A stretch of 64,000 bases of DNA from the NCBI RefSeq assembly GCF_017654315.1, contig NZ_CP072203.1, positions 930,001 to 994,000 of the forward strand, read 5' to 3'. The notes below the pieces were generated by a model. That model made no database searches, had not been told where the DNA came from, and saw nothing but the letters and a program-made list of their open reading frames with translations. The translations under genes and the position numbers were made by a program. Positions 1 to 13,829 of this stretch are shown here, piece by piece. The stretch is from Gordonia polyisoprenivorans (lineage in GTDB: Bacteria; Actinomycetota; Actinomycetes; Mycobacteriales; Mycobacteriaceae). Numbering within the stretch: position 1 is the first letter of the stretch; every line of letters starts with the position of its first letter.

Positions 1-87
1 GCCCGCCGCGCGACCAAGGCCGCCTACATCGACGGCAGCCTGCGAGGTGGGTACAAGCAGACGGCCTTCCCAGATGCGGGCGTGTAG
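1..87 (+). CDS. fadD32: FadD32 long-chain fatty acyl-AMP ligase, C-terminal fragment
   Basis: The window opens inside a plus-strand gene; frame 1 runs 28 codons to a TAG at 85-87. The visible tail contains ARRATKAAYIDGSLRGG, which matches from memory the C-terminal end of FadD32, the acyl-AMP ligase that loads the meromycolyl chain onto Pks13. The position directly upstream of pks13 and accD4 fits the conserved fadD32-pks13-accD4 order. Only the last residues are present, so no catalytic motif can be checked. The call rests on this tail and on synteny. Confidence 0.8.
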   Translation, partial: ARRATKAAYIDGSLRGGYKQTAFPDAGV

Positions 88-183
88 CGCAGCGAAGCCT
101 TTCGCCGCACATCCTCCGCGTCGGCCGGCCGCCGTCACGAACCCGCGCGGCCATCGAGCCGTCGCCAAGTACCCTGAGAAACG

Positions 184-5441
<5,258 letters not shown>

Positions 5442-5445
<4 letters not shown>

Positions 5446-7028
5446 CAGACCGCGATACCGCGGACCACGCAGAGGATCACATGGACACCACCGCAGCCAA
5501 ACTCGCCGACCTGAGGGCCAAGCTCGAACTCGCCAAGGAGCCGGCCGGGGAGAGGGCGGTCGCCAAGCGTGCGAAGAAGGGCATCTTCTCCCCGCGTGAG
5601 CGGCTGGCGATGCTCTTCGACCCTGGTACCTTCATCGAGATCGGTGCCCTGGCCAAGATGCCCGGCGCCGCCGAGACCGGGTACGGCGACGGCGTGGTGA
5701 CCGGTCATGGTCTGGTGCACGGACGTCCGGTCGCGGCGTTCTCCCACGACCAGTCGGTGCATGGCGGCACCGTCGGAGAGATGTTCGGGCGCAAGGTGTC
5801 CGCGCTGATGGAGTGGGCCGGCAGGATCGGTTGCCCGATGGTCGGCATCAACGACTCGGCCGGTGCGCGTATCCAGGATGCGGTGACCTCGCTCGCCTGG
5901 TACGCCGAGATGGGTCGGCGCAATGACCTGCTGTCCGGGCTCGCCCCGCAGATCTCGATCATCCTCGGCAAGTGCGCCGGTGGCGCCGTGTACACCCCGG
6001 CCAACACCGACATCCTCGTCGCCGTCGAGGACAAGTCGTACATGTTCGTCACCGGTCCCGACATCATCAAACAGACCACAGGCGAAGAGATCTCGGCCGA
6101 AGACCTCGGCAGCGCGCACAATCAGGCGCGGTGGGGCAACATCCACCACGTCGCCGCCGACGAGAAAGCCGCGTTCGAGTGGGTCCGCGAGTATCTGCAG
6201 TACATGCCGTCGAGCTGCTACGAGAAGCCGCCGGTGATCAATCCCGGGCTCGAGCCCGAGATCACCGATTCCGATCTCTCGCTGAACTCGTTCATGCCGG
6301 ACTACGACAACGCCGGTTACGACATGCACGACATCATCATCAAGCTGTTCGACGACGGTGCGTTCCTTGAGGTCGGAGAGTTGTTCGCCCCCAACATCAT
6401 CACCGGATACGCGCGCGTCGACGGACATGCCGTCGGGGTGGTCGCCAACCAGCCGAGCGTGATGGCGGGCACCCTCGACACCGACTCGTCGGAGAAGGCT
6501 GCGCGATTCGTGCGCATCTGCAACGCTTTCGGTATCCCGCTGATCTTCCTCGTCGACACCCCGGGCATCCTCCCGGGTCTGGCCGAGGAGCAGAAGGCGA
6601 CGATCCGACGTTCGGGCCGCTTCCTCTACGCCTACGTCGAGGCGGACGTCCCGAAGATCACGGTGGTGCTGCGCAAGGCCTATGGCGGTGCGTACGCGGT
6701 GATGGGTTCCAAGCAACTCGGCGCCGACCTCAACTTCGCGTGGCCCTCGGCCAAGATCGCGGTGATGGGTGCGGAATCGGCGGCGGCTGTGCTCACCCGT
6801 CGCCAGACCGAGGGCTTGTCGGCCGCCGAGGCCGACAAGGTTCGTCGCGACTTCATCGACTTCTACAACACGATGATGGCCACGCCGTACCTCGCCGCCG
6901 AGCGCGGCTACATCGATGCCGTCATCGAACCCGCCGAAACCCGACTCCAGCTACGGAAAGCGTTGGCGCAGTTGCGGGACAAGCAGATGATCCGCACCCC
7001 GCGCAAGCACTTCCTGATGCCGATCTGA
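5442..7028 (+). CDS. accD4: AccD4 acyl-CoA carboxylase carboxyltransferase subunit
   Basis: A 528-residue carboxyltransferase of the biotin-dependent acyl-CoA carboxylase family. In mycolata it carboxylates the long acyl-CoA that Pks13 uses as extender. Conserved segments are [35 protein letters not shown] and the C-terminal [14 protein letters not shown] and [14 protein letters not shown] motifs. A GTG at 5442 overlaps the pks13 stop by four bases. An alternative ATG at 5481 has a better Shine-Dalgarno match (AGAGGA, five bases upstream) and would shorten the protein by 13 residues. Family and synteny are certain; the exact start is not. Confidence 0.96.
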
Positions 7029-7062
7029 CGATCCCGTCGCGTGCGCTCGGGGTGCGGTGGTT

Positions 7063-7197
7063 CGGAACCAGCACCGCGGCAGGCGGTCTCGAGGCTCGTC
7101 GCTATCGCTCCTCGCACCTCGACCATCGGGGGATGGTCGAGGTGCCCGGCGCCCCAGGCGCCGGGCCTCGAGACCCCTTGCACCGGTGCTGGTTCCG
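7063..7197. repeat. Dispersed palindromic element, copy A, between convergent genes
   Basis: A 135-bp element bounded by perfect 14-bp inverted arms (7063-7076 and 7184-7197: CGGAACCAGCACCG and its complement). It contains nested inverted halves, GGTCTCGAGGCTCG...CACCTCGACCATCGGGG and TGGTCGAGGTGCC...CCTCGAGACC. It fills the gap between the convergent ends of accD4 and the VIT-family gene and could act as a bidirectional terminator. Related copies occur near 24.1-24.7 kb and 45.4 kb. Confidence 0.85.
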
Positions 7198-7201
7198 CCG
7201 C

Positions 7202-7960
7202 TCACCCAACCGCATGCCCGACGAGGCGCCCGATCGCGAATGTCACGATCATCGCTAGCGCGCCGCCGACCACGACGCGGCACACCGGTCGCCATGGTGA
7301 GGAGCCGCCGAGCCGAGCGCCGGTGAATCCGGTGATCGCCAGCGCGGCGACGACCGCGGCGAAGGTGATCGGGATACGCAGCGACGCGGGCGGGATCAGG
7401 ATCGCCAGCATCGGCAGCAGCGCCCCGCTGAGAAACGACACCGCCGACGACGCGGCCGCCAGCCATGGCTTGGTCAGTTCGTGTGGGTCGATCCCGAGTT
7501 CGACATCGACGTGGGCCTCGAAGGCATCGCGGGCCGTCAGTTCGGTGGCCACGCGGCACGCGGTCTCGTGCGTGAGCCCCTTCTCCTCGTACAAGCCGAC
7601 GAGCTCGTCGAATTCCGCCTGCGGCTGCTCCCGGAGTTCGCGGCTCTCCTTGGCCAGCAACGCTTTCTCGGTGTCTCGCTGCGTGCTCACCGACACGTAC
7701 TCACCGAGCGCCATCGACACCGCCCCGGCTGCGAGCCCGGCGATTCCCGCTGTGAAGATCGGTCCCCGGTCGGTGGTCGCGGCGGCCACACCGATCACGA
7801 TTCCCGCGGTGGAGACGATGCCGTCGTTTGCGCCGAGCACGCCGGCGCGTAACCAGTTGAGGCGGTTCGACAGAGATCCCCCGGCATGGGGTTCGCCCGA
7901 ATGCTGATGCGGCGGCTCTGCCGGATCGTGCTCGGCAGTCGCGCCGTCGAGAGGGGTCAT
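7202..7960 (-). CDS. VIT-family (CCC1/vacuolar iron transporter-like) membrane protein
   Basis: A 252-residue membrane protein of the VIT/CCC1 family, which exports or sequesters Fe(II)/Mn(II). Family signs are the N-terminal LRAGVLGANDGIVSTAGI helix, the SMALGEYVSVSTQRDTE segment, and a central acidic cytoplasmic section rich in Glu (EEKGLTHETA) followed by two or three C-terminal helices. The ATG at 7960 (MTPLDGATAEHD) is preferred; an upstream in-frame ATG at 8017 would add 19 residues not typical of the family. It converges on accD4. The metal specificity cannot be read from sequence. Confidence 0.88.
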   Translation of the reverse strand: MTPLDGATAEHDPAEPPHQHSGEPHAGGSLSNRLNWLRAGVLGANDGIVSTAGIVIGVAAATTDRGPIFTAGIAGLAAGAVSMALGEYVSVSTQRDTEKALLAKESRELREQPQAEFDELVGLYEEKGLTHETACRVATELTARDAFEAHVDVELGIDPHELTKPWLAAASSAVSFLSGALLPMLAILIPPASLRIPITFAAVVAALAITGFTGARLGGSSPWRPVCRVVVGGALAMIVTFAIGRLVGHAVG

Positions 7961-8046
7961 GAACCCACCCAAACGCCGAAAGCCGCGCTGCGCAAGCAAG
8001 GTGAGGCTGAGCATCACCGGTGGTATGCCCGCGCAGGGCGGGTGAT

Positions 8047-9291
8047 TCAGGCGAAGCGTTGCAGGATCGAATGCACCGCCTGCGTGACTGTGAGCCGGTC
8101 ATAACTCTGGACGAAGTCGAAGGTGCGATCCAGATCGTCTGCGCCGCAGTGCTGATCGCGCGCCGAGAGCAGCGCGGCGAAGTGCGGACCGAGCACGGCG
8201 ACGTTCCATTCGTTGACCAGGTCGTCGTCGGGGGCCAGTGGCGCGCGATGCACGTTGCCGTCGCGGACGTCGACGAGATCGACCCCGTACACGCCGGCCA
8301 GCCCGGTCCGTTCGGACATGGCACGCCAGCGTGCTGCGGTGCGCTCGGTGAAATGCCGGGCGTGCTGGAAGGTCCCGACGACGACGGCGGCACCGCCGAT
8401 CGCTGCCTGCTCCTCGAGTGCCTTGCTCATCTCGATCAGCAGCCGTTTGTTGCCCAGCCGCGGCGTCAGCGATGCCGAGGCGATGGCGTAGGGCGTGGCC
8501 GCCTCGGGCGGCGGCGTCGACCACACGGGCAGCTCGGGCAGTGCGACGACGGTCGCGGTCTGCAGCGCCGCCGGTGACTCGACGGACGGATACAGCGCGC
8601 CCGTCCCGAAGGACGCACCCAGGGTCATCGCGGCGACGCGTTTGGCCTCGGTGTCGACACCGTCGGCGATGACGACGGCGTGCGAACGTTCGGTGTGCGC
8701 GGCAAGGGTGTGCGCCAGCCGGGCCGGGTCGAGGTTGGTGCCGTCGGGTTCGATGACGGCGTCGAGGAGGTCGGCGCCGGTGATGACGATGTCGGGTTCC
8801 ACCAGTGAGAGCAGCGTCGCCGCCTGATCGCTGCTGGTCAGGCCGTCGACGCAGACGATGCGTCCTTCCTGCCGTGCCCGGGCGACCCGCGCCAGGGTGC
8901 GTTGGGGACTGCGTTCGACGGCGTCGGGGAGTACCACGAGCACTCGCTGCTCGAGCCGTTCGCGGGTGTCGTCGTCGAGGCCGTCGATGAGTTCGAGGTC
9001 CATCGGCACCAGCAGCGGCAGGATCTTGGCGATCGACTGCGCCGTCGGCGTGGCCGCATACTCGTTCCTGCGGCGGTCGAGGACCTGGTGTTGTTCCATC
9101 AGACGGGCAGCGCGGCGCAGTGCTCGCGCAGTACCCAGGCGCGTCCCGGTGGGACCACGCAAGGTGAGTTCGACGGCGGCGACGGCGCCGTCGTGCAATC
9201 GACACACCGGTGCGAATTGCATGTGGAGCTCCAGATCATCGAAGAGGGTGAATCCGCTCTCCGCTGCGATCTGACCAGGCTGGGATGTCAT
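8047..9291 (-). CDS. EAL-like/DICT domain sensory protein
   Basis: A 414-residue cytoplasmic protein. Residues 15-235 resemble an EAL domain: HMQFAPVCRLHDGAVAAVELTLRG, then a degenerate barrel with VVLPDAVERS and VIADGVDT. The signature E-A-L is altered to E-L-T and the metal ligands are not evident, so phosphodiesterase activity is doubtful. The C-terminal half (about 260-414, with AGVYGVDL, LAPDDDLVNEWNVAVLGPHFAALLSARD and FDFVQSYDRLTV) fits the DICT domain associated with diguanylate cyclase and two-component proteins. A light or redox sensing role is possible but unproven. It stands alone between the VIT gene and a small membrane gene. Confidence 0.75.
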   Translation of the reverse strand: MTSQPGQIAAESGFTLFDDLELHMQFAPVCRLHDGAVAAVELTLRGPTGTRLGTARALRRAARLMEQHQVLDRRRNEYAATPTAQSIAKILPLLVPMDLELIDGLDDDTRERLEQRVLVVLPDAVERSPQRTLARVARARQEGRIVCVDGLTSSDQAATLLSLVEPDIVITGADLLDAVIEPDGTNLDPARLAHTLAAHTERSHAVVIADGVDTEAKRVAAMTLGASFGTGALYPSVESPAALQTATVVALPELPVWSTPPPEAATPYAIASASLTPRLGNKRLLIEMSKALEEQAAIGGAAVVVGTFQHARHFTERTAARWRAMSERTGLAGVYGVDLVDVRDGNVHRAPLAPDDDLVNEWNVAVLGPHFAALLSARDQHCGADDLDRTFDFVQSYDRLTVTQAVHSILQRFA

Positions 9292-9475
9292 CGATTACCA
9301 CGTCCATCTGCCTCTCGTGTCCTCAAGATCCGGACAATCACTGGTGACTGTCGTTCGACTACTTGCGGCCAGGCGGTGGGATGCGGTTGGCTTCACATCC
9401 GGTGTATCGGCAGAGGATTCTCCCCGGTACTCCGGTGAATCACCCCAGGGGCAGATCTCTCGGAGGGCGGATCGC

Positions 9476-9751
9476 TCAGAGCCGGGACAGTGCGAACACC
9501 GTGCCTGCGGCCAGGATAACAAAGAACCCGACGAGGGCCAGGGCGAGCAGGATCGAGCCGACGAAGCCCACGGCCATCACGGTCATCCAGATGATGACCG
9601 CCACGATCATGGCCCACCACCAGAAGCCGACGCGGGACTGCCCGGAGTCCGGTGACGCCGGGGTCGCGGAGACCTCGGCATCACCGGCGGCGGGGTGGAT
9701 CATGGCCGGATGGCGGGCATCCGCGGCCGCAGGAGCGGAATCGTTTGGCAT
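9476..9751 (-). CDS. Small membrane protein, function unknown
   Basis: A 91-residue protein with a polar, alanine/proline-rich N-terminus (about 1-40) followed by two close hydrophobic segments (about 43-63, WWWAMIVAVIIWMTVMAVGFV, and 66-88). It ends in the short basic tail SRL. It lies ten bases downstream of dps on the same strand and may be cotranscribed with it. No family was recognised. The start is weakly supported because no clear ribosome binding site precedes the ATG at 9751. Confidence 0.55.
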   Translation of the reverse strand: MPNDSAPAAADARHPAMIHPAAGDAEVSATPASPDSGQSRVGFWWWAMIVAVIIWMTVMAVGFVGSILLALALVGFFVILAAGTVFALSRL

Positions 9752-9761
9752 GAGCAGGTTT

Positions 9762-10304
9762 TCAGCTGCGTGCCGCGGCTGCGGCGTCGGCCTCGGTGGT
9801 CTGGCCGGCCGTCGCGAGGTCGCCGGTGTAGCTCTCGAGGTGCGCGCGAACGAACCACTGGAACTTCTCCAGCTCAGCGGTCTGACCGATCAGGATGTCC
9901 TCGGTCACCGGGTCGAGTTCGCCGGTGGTGGCGATCGCATCGCGCTGGGAGGTGATGAAACCGTCGTACACCAGATTCAGCGCGCCGAGGTGGGCCTGAG
10001 CGGTATCTCGTCCGATCGAATAGTCGTCCCACGAGCGGTCGGCCTCGATCGCCTTGGCCGTTCCCTTCGGCGATTCGCCGAGGGTGGCGATGCGTTCGGC
10101 GATGGTGTCGGCATAGCCGCGCACCAGCTCGACCTGTGGGTCGATCATCTCGTGCACGCCGATGAAGTTCGCGCCGACGACATTCCAATGCACGTGCTTG
10201 AGCGTCAGGTGCAGATCATTGAGCGCACTGAGACGCTCCTGCAGGATCTTCGTGACGGTAGAAGCGGTTTCGCTGCTGAGTCCGGGAGCGGTGAATGTGG
10301 TCAT
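9762..10304 (-). CDS. dps: Dps-family ferritin-like DNA-protection protein
   Basis: A 180-residue Dps protein that oxidises and stores iron and protects DNA under oxidative stress or starvation. The inter-subunit ferroxidase ligands are all present with the spacing of E. coli Dps: H39, H51, D55, D66 and E70 (LKHVHWNVVG...HEMIDP...YADTIAE). The C-terminal tail is alanine-rich. The ATG at 10304 fits the family length. It sits just upstream of, and on the same strand as, the small membrane gene at 9476-9751. Confidence 0.93.
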   Translation of the reverse strand: MTTFTAPGLSSETASTVTKILQERLSALNDLHLTLKHVHWNVVGANFIGVHEMIDPQVELVRGYADTIAERIATLGESPKGTAKAIEADRSWDDYSIGRDTAQAHLGALNLVYDGFITSQRDAIATTGELDPVTEDILIGQTAELEKFQWFVRAHLESYTGDLATAGQTTEADAAAAARS

Positions 10305-10427
10305 GCCGCAACGCTATGACCGAGGTCGAGCCTGCCCAAGTCTCACCCGGTATGCGTCACGGAACCGAAATGGTCGGTAACGATCGGATAACGCCACGAG
10401 AGTGAGGTTCCTCGGCGCAGACGATCG

Positions 10428-13400
10428 TCAATAACCGCTCGAGCGCATCGGTGCCGGGTTGTAGAGCCCCGATCGCCGCGCAGTACCGAGATCGAGCTGC
10501 GCCGGTGGTGCCGGATCGATCTCGGCGAATCGTTGCAGGCCACCCCAATCCCGCGCCCAGTTGTTGCGCAGATACGTCGGCAACAGGGTGGGGATCAGCA
10601 TGGCCTCCGTGATGCCGAGTGGGCCACCTGCCGTACCGGCCATCCAGGTCTGGCTGTTCTTGCGGGTGGCGTCGGCGTCCGGCATGATCCGCCACTTGGG
10701 TACCTGCAGCACACCGTCTTTCACGGCCATCGGTTGCTGGCAGGGGAACACCATGCCGGGCAGCCAGTCGATGAACACCGGATCGGTGCGCCCGACGACG
10801 TCGTTGAGGGTGGCCATGGTGGTGATCCGCGGCGGGGTGAGCGCCACCCATTCGGCGGGTGCGCCGGCGGTGTCGCGCACCTCGATGCGCACGACGTCTG
10901 CTCGTGCCGGCGAATTCGCCAGGGGGAAGCGCAGATTGCGCCAGGTCGGCGCCTCGCCGATGTCGAGTGGCGTCATCGTACCCAGCGGTGTCACGCGCCC
11001 GTCGGCGCCGAGCCGGCCGAACCGCGCGATCACCTGCTGGCCGGGATGGACGACGCCGACCCCGTCGGTGGCCTGCACCGATCCGGCGACCGCGATCGTC
11101 AACAACGGTGCCGTATCCGAGGGTGCCGGCATCGAATACCAGGACGTGGTCAGGCTTCCGGTCCCGGTCGGCGACCCGTAGGTGCCCAGAACCGGCGTCT
11201 GTGATGGGCTCAATCCGAAGGGCAACTGCACCGTCGAGCCGTTGACACCGCGGGCGCCCTGACCGCCGGCAGTACCGCCCTGTGCGGAGTCGTCCGACGA
11301 CGAGGACTCGGTGGCGCCGGCCCCCGACTGCGCACTGTTGGTCGCCGACGACGCGCTGTCGTCCTCGGTGGTGTCGACGCTGAGTTGGTTGGGAACCCCG
11401 TTGGGGGAGAAACCATTCGGTGGCAGACCGGTCGGGGTGCCGGCCAGCGCGGCGGAGGTGTCGGGTGCCGGACGTCCGTCGACGGCAGCCGGGCGCAGCA
11501 GGCCGGTGTTCGGGTTCGCCTCCACGAGCACGTCGTCCGCCAGACCGCACGAGTTGCCGGTGAGCGCGCGCATGTTGGAGTTGAGCCAGGAGAACGAATC
11601 GCGCTGCGCGTAGGCGCCTTTGGCAAAGGTGGCGACGGTGAACACGATGACAAAGCACGAGATGACCGGTAGCGGCGAGAATTTCAGCCGCGAGTACCAG
11701 TGCTCGGAGTGGCCCGTGCGGGTCTGCTCGTCGACGTAGTCGTCGCGGAAATGGAACCACAGCCCGACCGCCGCGGTGATGACCGCGAGCACCAGGAATA
11801 CCCAGCCGAATTGCACGCCGGCCAGCGACGGCGGCCGATCCCACCACGGGACACCGTAACTACCGACGAACCACCAGCCGTTGGTGCCGGTGAACGAGAT
11901 GCCGGTCACCGCGAGAAGCGCTGCGGCGAAGAAGGTTCGGTTGCGGCGCGACCGCAGGATGGCCGGCGCCATCATGGCCCCGGCCGCGGCGGCCAGACCA
12001 CCGGCGATGCCGGCGTACACACCGAAGTGGTGGGTCCACTTGGTGGGTGTGAACGAGATGAAGAACATGGTGCCGAGGGTCACCGCGATCAGTCGCCAGA
12101 TCGGCGCGCGGGCAATGCCGTTCGGGTGAACACGGCGCAACAGCCGCAGCAGCACGACGACCAGGCACAGGATCATCACCAGAATCCCGAAGCGTCGCGT
12201 CAACGTACCGTCGGCGGTGGGCAGGATCAGGTAGTAATACCGAACCGGCTCCTCCCACCACTCCAGGGTCGGGCCGACGTCGGTGGCGACCCGATTGCCG
12301 ACGAGCAGCGGCATCAGCGGTTGTGCGGCGAAGATCTCGAACAGCACCGCGGTGCCCGCGGCGAGGATCGGCGCCAGCATCGGCACCAGACCGTCACGGC
12401 GACGTCGGGTCACCACGGCCTTCACCATCGGCCGGACGCCGGCGAGCAGGGCGGCCACCGCCATCAGACCACCGGGCGCGAGCGCCAGGGTGAACGCCGC
12501 GGTGATCACCGCGACGGCGTACGGCAGCAACCGTCGCGTGGCGATCGCACGCTCGACGCAGCACCACGTCAGCAACGCGCCCACCGCCTCGCCGGGTTCG
12601 GGACGCAGACCGTTGTTGTAGGGCAACCAGATCGCGAGGTAGACGAAGGCCGCCGACCACACCGCCGGGGTGCTGTGACGTACCGCGCGACCCAACCGCG
12701 GAATCACCTCACGCGAGATCAACCACCAGCCGAGCAGACCGAGAGCGAACGCGGGCAACCGCATCCACGGCGCGGCGAGACTGACGTGGGTCATCGCGGC
12801 GATCACCTGGAAGTGCCAGCCGAACGGGTCCTGCGGTACCCCGAAGTAGCGGAAGTAGTTGTCGGCGTATCCGGCAGCGTCGGTGATCCGGCCGACGGTG
12901 AAGTTGTAGCCGTCGTCGGAGGTGTTGGCGCCGGCGATCCACCAGAACGCCAGGATCACGAACACCACGACGTCGGGCGCGCGGATCGTCCACCACCCCG
13001 ATGGCAGGAAACGCTTGTGCCCCCGACCATCCCGATGGTCGAGAACGCCCAGTGACACCAACGACGCGATCGTCATCGCGATTCCCAGGACGATGACGAT
13101 GATCTTGAGCGTGGTCGGGGAGTTCACATACCGGGTGTCGATGGTGGCGTGCAGGCGTAGACCCTCGCGGGACGCTGTTGCGGGGAGGTCGGTGTAGACG
13201 CCGACGATCTGCGGGCGCATCTGCTGATCGGGTACCGAGAAGGTGTGCTGGCCGTCGCCGGGCAAGGTCGGTGCCGACGATGCCGACCCGGGTCCGTCGG
13301 CGAAGCGCGCCGAGACACCGGTGCCGTCGGCATGGAAGAGGATGCGACAGTTCGGATTCGACTGCGCAGCTGCACGCGGGGTGCTGAGCAGGACCACGTC

Positions 13401-13829
13401 GCGGTCGGTGACCACCAGCGAATCGGATGTTGCACGGACGAACAGTGCCCGCGCCGACGCCTGCTGCCCGCCCTCGGGCAGCGTCGAGAGCAACATCCCG
13501 CCCGACGCCGGCAGCTCGGCGGCCAGCGAGCACGGCACCGCGACGTCCATGTCGATCGGCACGAAGGCCACCAGCGGCGTGGCGACGTTGCCGACCGCCG
13601 ATCCCTGCGGCCAGTTCAGTTCGGCCGTGGACTGATTCACCGGCAGCAGTGGGGTGAGGATCGCCAGGAGGAAGCCCACGAGTCCGGTGACCGCGGCGGC
13701 GATCCGCACGCCGCGACCACCGGGCTGTGTCCCAATACCCCGGGTCCCAATACCCCGGGTCCGAGTACCCCGGGTCCGAATACCGGGTGTCCCTTCGGCG
13801 ACATCGTTCTGTCGATCCTCACTGATCAT
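10428..13829 (-). CDS. embB: EmbB-type arabinosyltransferase, canonical-orientation copy (EmbB1)
   Basis: A 1133-residue GT-C arabinosyltransferase that uses decaprenyl-phospho-arabinose to extend arabinan at the membrane. It has an N-terminal helix at about 42-64, a first periplasmic domain, a GT-C core with the catalytic acidic pair D305-D306 (SDDGYNF), the FTPTKWTHHFG motif, and a long C-terminal periplasmic carbohydrate-binding domain starting about residue 750. EmbB assignment rests on YYYLILPTADGTLTRRFG and TNGWWFVGSYGVPW. The start overlaps the embA1 stop by 11 bases, as in an embAB operon. Residue V312 aligns with M306 of M. tuberculosis EmbB, the ethambutol-resistance position. The first 40 residues contain a GIxTRG repeat. 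Confidence 0.93.
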   Translation of the reverse strand: MISEDRQNDVAEGTPGIRTRGTRTRGIGTRGIGTQPGGRGVRIAAAVTGLVGFLLAILTPLLPVNQSTAELNWPQGSAVGNVATPLVAFVPIDMDVAVPCSLAAELPASGGMLLSTLPEGGQQASARALFVRATSDSLVVTDRDVVLLSTPRAAAQSNPNCRILFHADGTGVSARFADGPGSASSAPTLPGDGQHTFSVPDQQMRPQIVGVYTDLPATASREGLRLHATIDTRYVNSPTTLKIIVIVLGIAMTIASLVSLGVLDHRDGRGHKRFLPSGWWTIRAPDVVVFVILAFWWIAGANTSDDGYNFTVGRITDAAGYADNYFRYFGVPQDPFGWHFQVIAAMTHVSLAAPWMRLPAFALGLLGWWLISREVIPRLGRAVRHSTPAVWSAAFVYLAIWLPYNNGLRPEPGEAVGALLTWCCVERAIATRRLLPYAVAVITAAFTLALAPGGLMAVAALLAGVRPMVKAVVTRRRRDGLVPMLAPILAAGTAVLFEIFAAQPLMPLLVGNRVATDVGPTLEWWEEPVRYYYLILPTADGTLTRRFGILVMILCLVVVLLRLLRRVHPNGIARAPIWRLIAVTLGTMFFISFTPTKWTHHFGVYAGIAGGLAAAAGAMMAPAILRSRRNRTFFAAALLAVTGISFTGTNGWWFVGSYGVPWWDRPPSLAGVQFGWVFLVLAVITAAVGLWFHFRDDYVDEQTRTGHSEHWYSRLKFSPLPVISCFVIVFTVATFAKGAYAQRDSFSWLNSNMRALTGNSCGLADDVLVEANPNTGLLRPAAVDGRPAPDTSAALAGTPTGLPPNGFSPNGVPNQLSVDTTEDDSASSATNSAQSGAGATESSSSDDSAQGGTAGGQGARGVNGSTVQLPFGLSPSQTPVLGTYGSPTGTGSLTTSWYSMPAPSDTAPLLTIAVAGSVQATDGVGVVHPGQQVIARFGRLGADGRVTPLGTMTPLDIGEAPTWRNLRFPLANSPARADVVRIEVRDTAGAPAEWVALTPPRITTMATLNDVVGRTDPVFIDWLPGMVFPCQQPMAVKDGVLQVPKWRIMPDADATRKNSQTWMAGTAGGPLGITEAMLIPTLLPTYLRNNWARDWGGLQRFAEIDPAPPAQLDLGTARRSGLYNPAPMRSSGY
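13729..13788. repeat. 15-bp tandem repeat in the 5' end of embB1
   Basis: Four units of about 15 bp (GTCCCAATACCCCGG and variants on the plus strand) encode the basic RTRGIGTRG segment near residues 15-35 of EmbB1, before the first membrane helix. They are in frame, so expansion or contraction changes only the cytoplasmic tail. Confidence 0.8.
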
